Source: Hyphomicrobiales bacterium (GTDB lineage Bacteria; Pseudomonadota; Alphaproteobacteria; Rhizobiales; Beijerinckiaceae). Taken from it: DNA of 5,973 bases. The stretch spans positions 1 to 5,973 of the forward strand of contig PLUH01000329.1 of the NCBI GenBank assembly GCA_003164825.1, given 5' to 3'. Shown in pieces: positions 5,684-5,973 of this stretch (positions within the stretch are counted from its first letter, which is position 1; the number at the start of each line of letters is the position of its first letter). The translations under genes and the position numbers were made by a program. The notes under the pieces are model-generated. The model did no database searches, had not been told where the DNA came from, and was given only the letters and a program-made list of their open reading frames with translations.

Positions 5684-5973
5684 CGATTCCTTTGTTTTCA
5701 AGGGCTTCTGCGCGGTTTGATTGCGCCGCGTCTTCGCGCCTTCGCAGGCCGCCCTCGGCGTCCCTCAGGGCGAGCGCCTCCCGCGCCGCATCGGCGATCG
5801 AGCCGCTCCGCCATCTTGTCGACCTCGTCGCCGACCCTCAGCCCCATAGCCCGCAGACGAAGCCGTTCCTGCGCGAGGCGGTTCAGATGGTCAAGGATGC
5901 GAACGAAGGCGTGCACCGCCGAAGGCTTGCCGGCGTCGATCTGGCCGCCGAGGAGGTCGAGCGCCCGCTCGAG
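5640..5973 (-). pseudogene. 3' part of an unidentified convergent gene with an apparent frameshift near 5799
   Basis: Not recognised. The - strand frame entering from the right edge is open from 5973 and reaches a TGA at 5698-5700 (91 residues). Its first 58 codons (to 5800) look coding: about 50 of 58 end in G or C, and they give an amphipathic helical protein (segments VHAFVRILDHLNRLAQERL and VGDEVDKMAERL). After that, the same frame turns Arg/Gly/Pro-rich with only about 15 of 25 G/C third bases. The frame one base on, from ATC at 5798, has about 22 of 25 and reads IADAAREALALRDAEGG and onward to a TAA at 5640-5642. That second frame is closed upstream by a TGA and has no ATG, GTG or TTG before 5798, so it cannot be a separate gene. 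Dropping base 5799 joins the two into about 110 residues of continuous charged helix. It may be a pseudogene, a sequencing error or a programmed shift. Confidence 0.5.
5669..5699 (+). terminator. Candidate intrinsic terminator downstream of the YqeY gene
   Basis: AATCGGC (5669-5675) pairs exactly with GCCGATT (5682-5688) across a 6-base loop, followed by the T-rich run CCTTTGTTTT (5689-5698). It lies about 75 bases after the YqeY stop. The stem is of modest strength and the T tract is broken by a G. The same bases would encode the end of the - strand gene in its shifted frame. Confidence 0.45.

Overview
The window is high-GC (strong G/C preference at third codon positions) and gene-dense. It looks like the chromosome of a flagellated alphaproteobacterium, most likely of the order Hyphomicrobiales (Rhizobiales). 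This rests on the run flhA-fliR followed by small fliJ-, flgJ- and flgN-like genes, the short FlgJ without a muramidase domain, the form of FlgN, and the adjacency of carA and a GatB/YqeY gene. No database search was possible, so the taxonomic call is an inference.

Left part (2-3824, + strand): the downstream end of a flagellar operon, six genes packed head to tail. The 3' half of flhA (export gate, nonamer-ring cytoplasmic domain) is followed by fliR (export channel). Then come a FliJ-like coiled-coil protein (export ATPase stalk family), a FlgJ-type rod-binding protein, a FlgN-like chaperone for hook-junction proteins, and a small N-terminally anchored protein of unknown function with weak FliL-like character. 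Four of the five junctions are 4-base ATGA overlaps or a 3-base gap, which implies one mRNA and translational coupling. The promoter lies to the left of the window.

Middle (3821-5056, - strand): a complete carA, the glutaminase subunit of carbamoyl-phosphate synthetase (arginine and pyrimidine synthesis). It converges on the flagellar operon, and the two stop codons share the same four bases. A 71-bp divergent intergenic region separates carA from a GatB/YqeY-family gene (5128-5595, + strand). That region holds a candidate carA promoter, and an 18-bp near-perfect palindrome overlaps its -35 box.

Right end (5596-5973): a short stretch rich in the hexamer GCGAAA/TTTCGC with a plausible intrinsic terminator. 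It runs into the 3' end of a convergent - strand gene that enters from the right edge. Codon usage in that gene switches frame near 5799, which suggests a frameshift (mutation, sequencing error or programmed). In many relatives dnaG would be expected after the YqeY gene; it is not in the window.

I saw no RNA genes, insertion sequences, CRISPR arrays or phage genes. The window is mostly ordinary core genome. The less explained items are the flagellar-operon terminal gene, the carA/yqeY palindrome, and the frame-switching gene at the right edge.
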